Shown piece by piece: positions 63,584 to 64,000 of a stretch of DNA of 64,000 nucleotides. The notes beneath the pieces are model-generated. The model was not told the origin of the DNA. It made no database searches and saw only the letters and a program-made list of their open reading frames with translations. This DNA comes from UMGS1696 sp964430105. Lineage in GTDB: Bacteria; Bacillota; Clostridia; Oscillospirales; CAG-272. The translations under genes were made by a program, and so were the position numbers. Every line of letters begins with the position of its first letter. Within the stretch, counting starts at the first letter, position 1. Where the stretch lies: NCBI GenBank assembly GCA_964430105.1, contig CAYSEF010000001.1, forward strand, positions 1 to 64,000. Direction: 5' to 3'.

Positions 63584-64000
63584 TCAGGTGTTCTTCATAA
63601 TAACAGAACGTATGCAGTCACCGACGTGTTCACAATCATCAGCACATGACTCAAGACTTTCGTATATCTTGCGCCATGAAATAGTCGAAAGAACATCGTG
63701 AGAATTTGCTGTAAGTGCTCTCATAGATGACATATACAGCTTGTCGCATTCTTCTTCTATGTCGTTGAGTTTAATAATAATGGAATTGATCTTTTTTGAT
63801 CTCTTGAAGTTCTCAAATTCAGCCATGATCTCACAGAGAAGCTCACATGATTTAACTATCTTTTTTGCAAATTCTACAGCAGGTGCATCGATTTCTTTAA
63901 TATCGTAAATATAGAACTTTTGAAGAATTTCTTCAATACCGTCGATTACATCGTCAAGTGTTTGACTGAGCATATCCAAGTCTTCACGATCGACAGGTGT
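63584..64000 (-). CDS. DUF47/PhoU-like protein (5' end outside window)
   Basis: All-helical protein of the DUF47 family, usually partner of a Pit-type phosphate transporter. The frame runs off the right edge: the codons at 63980-64000 read TPVDRED, and the sequence continues LDMLSQTLDDVIDGIEEI, a hallmark of the family. About 138 residues are visible of roughly 205. Helices with ECDKLYMSSMRAL and the ending DDCEHVGDCIRSVIMKNT are typical. The pit gene is normally downstream, but here a terminator follows the stop, so it would have to lie elsewhere. Confidence 0.88.
   Translation of the reverse strand, partial: TPVDREDLDMLSQTLDDVIDGIEEILQKFYIYDIKEIDAPAVEFAKKIVKSCELLCEIMAEFENFKRSKKINSIIIKLNDIEEECDKLYMSSMRALTANSHDVLSTISWRKIYESLESCADDCEHVGDCIRSVIMKNT

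Overview
The window is a 64-kb piece of an AT-rich Firmicutes chromosome. It very probably comes from an endospore-forming anaerobic member of the class Clostridia (Oscillospiraceae/Ruminococcaceae-like; species not assigned). The grounds are canonical sigma-A promoters (TTGACA-17-TATAAT), strong GGAGG ribosome sites, a SigG-type and a SigK sporulation sigma factor, SpoVAF, the Clostridia gene orders infC-rpmI-rplT, plsX-rnc-smc-ftsY and yhbY-nadD-yqeK-LCP-rsfS-leuS, and several glycoside hydrolases. No tRNA, rRNA or CRISPR array was recognised.

Region 1 (1-1805) is the most unusual part. The 3' end of a large serine recombinase gene runs into the C-terminal two thirds of a sigG-like sporulation sigma factor gene. 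The sigG reading frame starts abruptly inside region 2, 33 bp after the recombinase stop codon, with no usable start site. This looks like the right end of a site-specific element inserted in sigG, comparable in layout to the skin element in sigK. The other half lies outside the window.

Region 2 (1.8-25.4 kb) is accessory and housekeeping material in short units: M28 peptidase, GH43, two membrane proteins, GNAT acetyltransferase, YchF, a VTC/DUF4956 pair, a two-component system coupled to an rRNA methyltransferase, SpoVAF, a heterodimeric ABC exporter, a transglutaminase-like protein, yajC with its TIGR04086 neighbour, a URO-D-like ORF, and a GntR/ABC cassette.

Region 3 (25.4-34.9 kb) is an oligopeptide (Opp) ABC operon with an oversized binding protein, a permease with a large extra loop, and two ATPases that each carry a charged, coiled-coil-like insertion at a different place. 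Region 4 (35.0-58.5 kb) is core chromosome: aroK, an intact sigK, infC (AUU start) with L35/L20, TrmH-type methyltransferase, dprA, topA, trmFO, plsX, rnc, a radical SAM gene, smc, ftsY, an ITPase, yhbY, nadD, yqeK, an LCP protein, rsfS, leuS and rpsU. Region 5 (58.6-64 kb) has a diacylglycerol-kinase-like gene, a 1260-residue GH38 alpha-mannosidase with a likely operator cluster, and a DUF47 gene cut by the window end.
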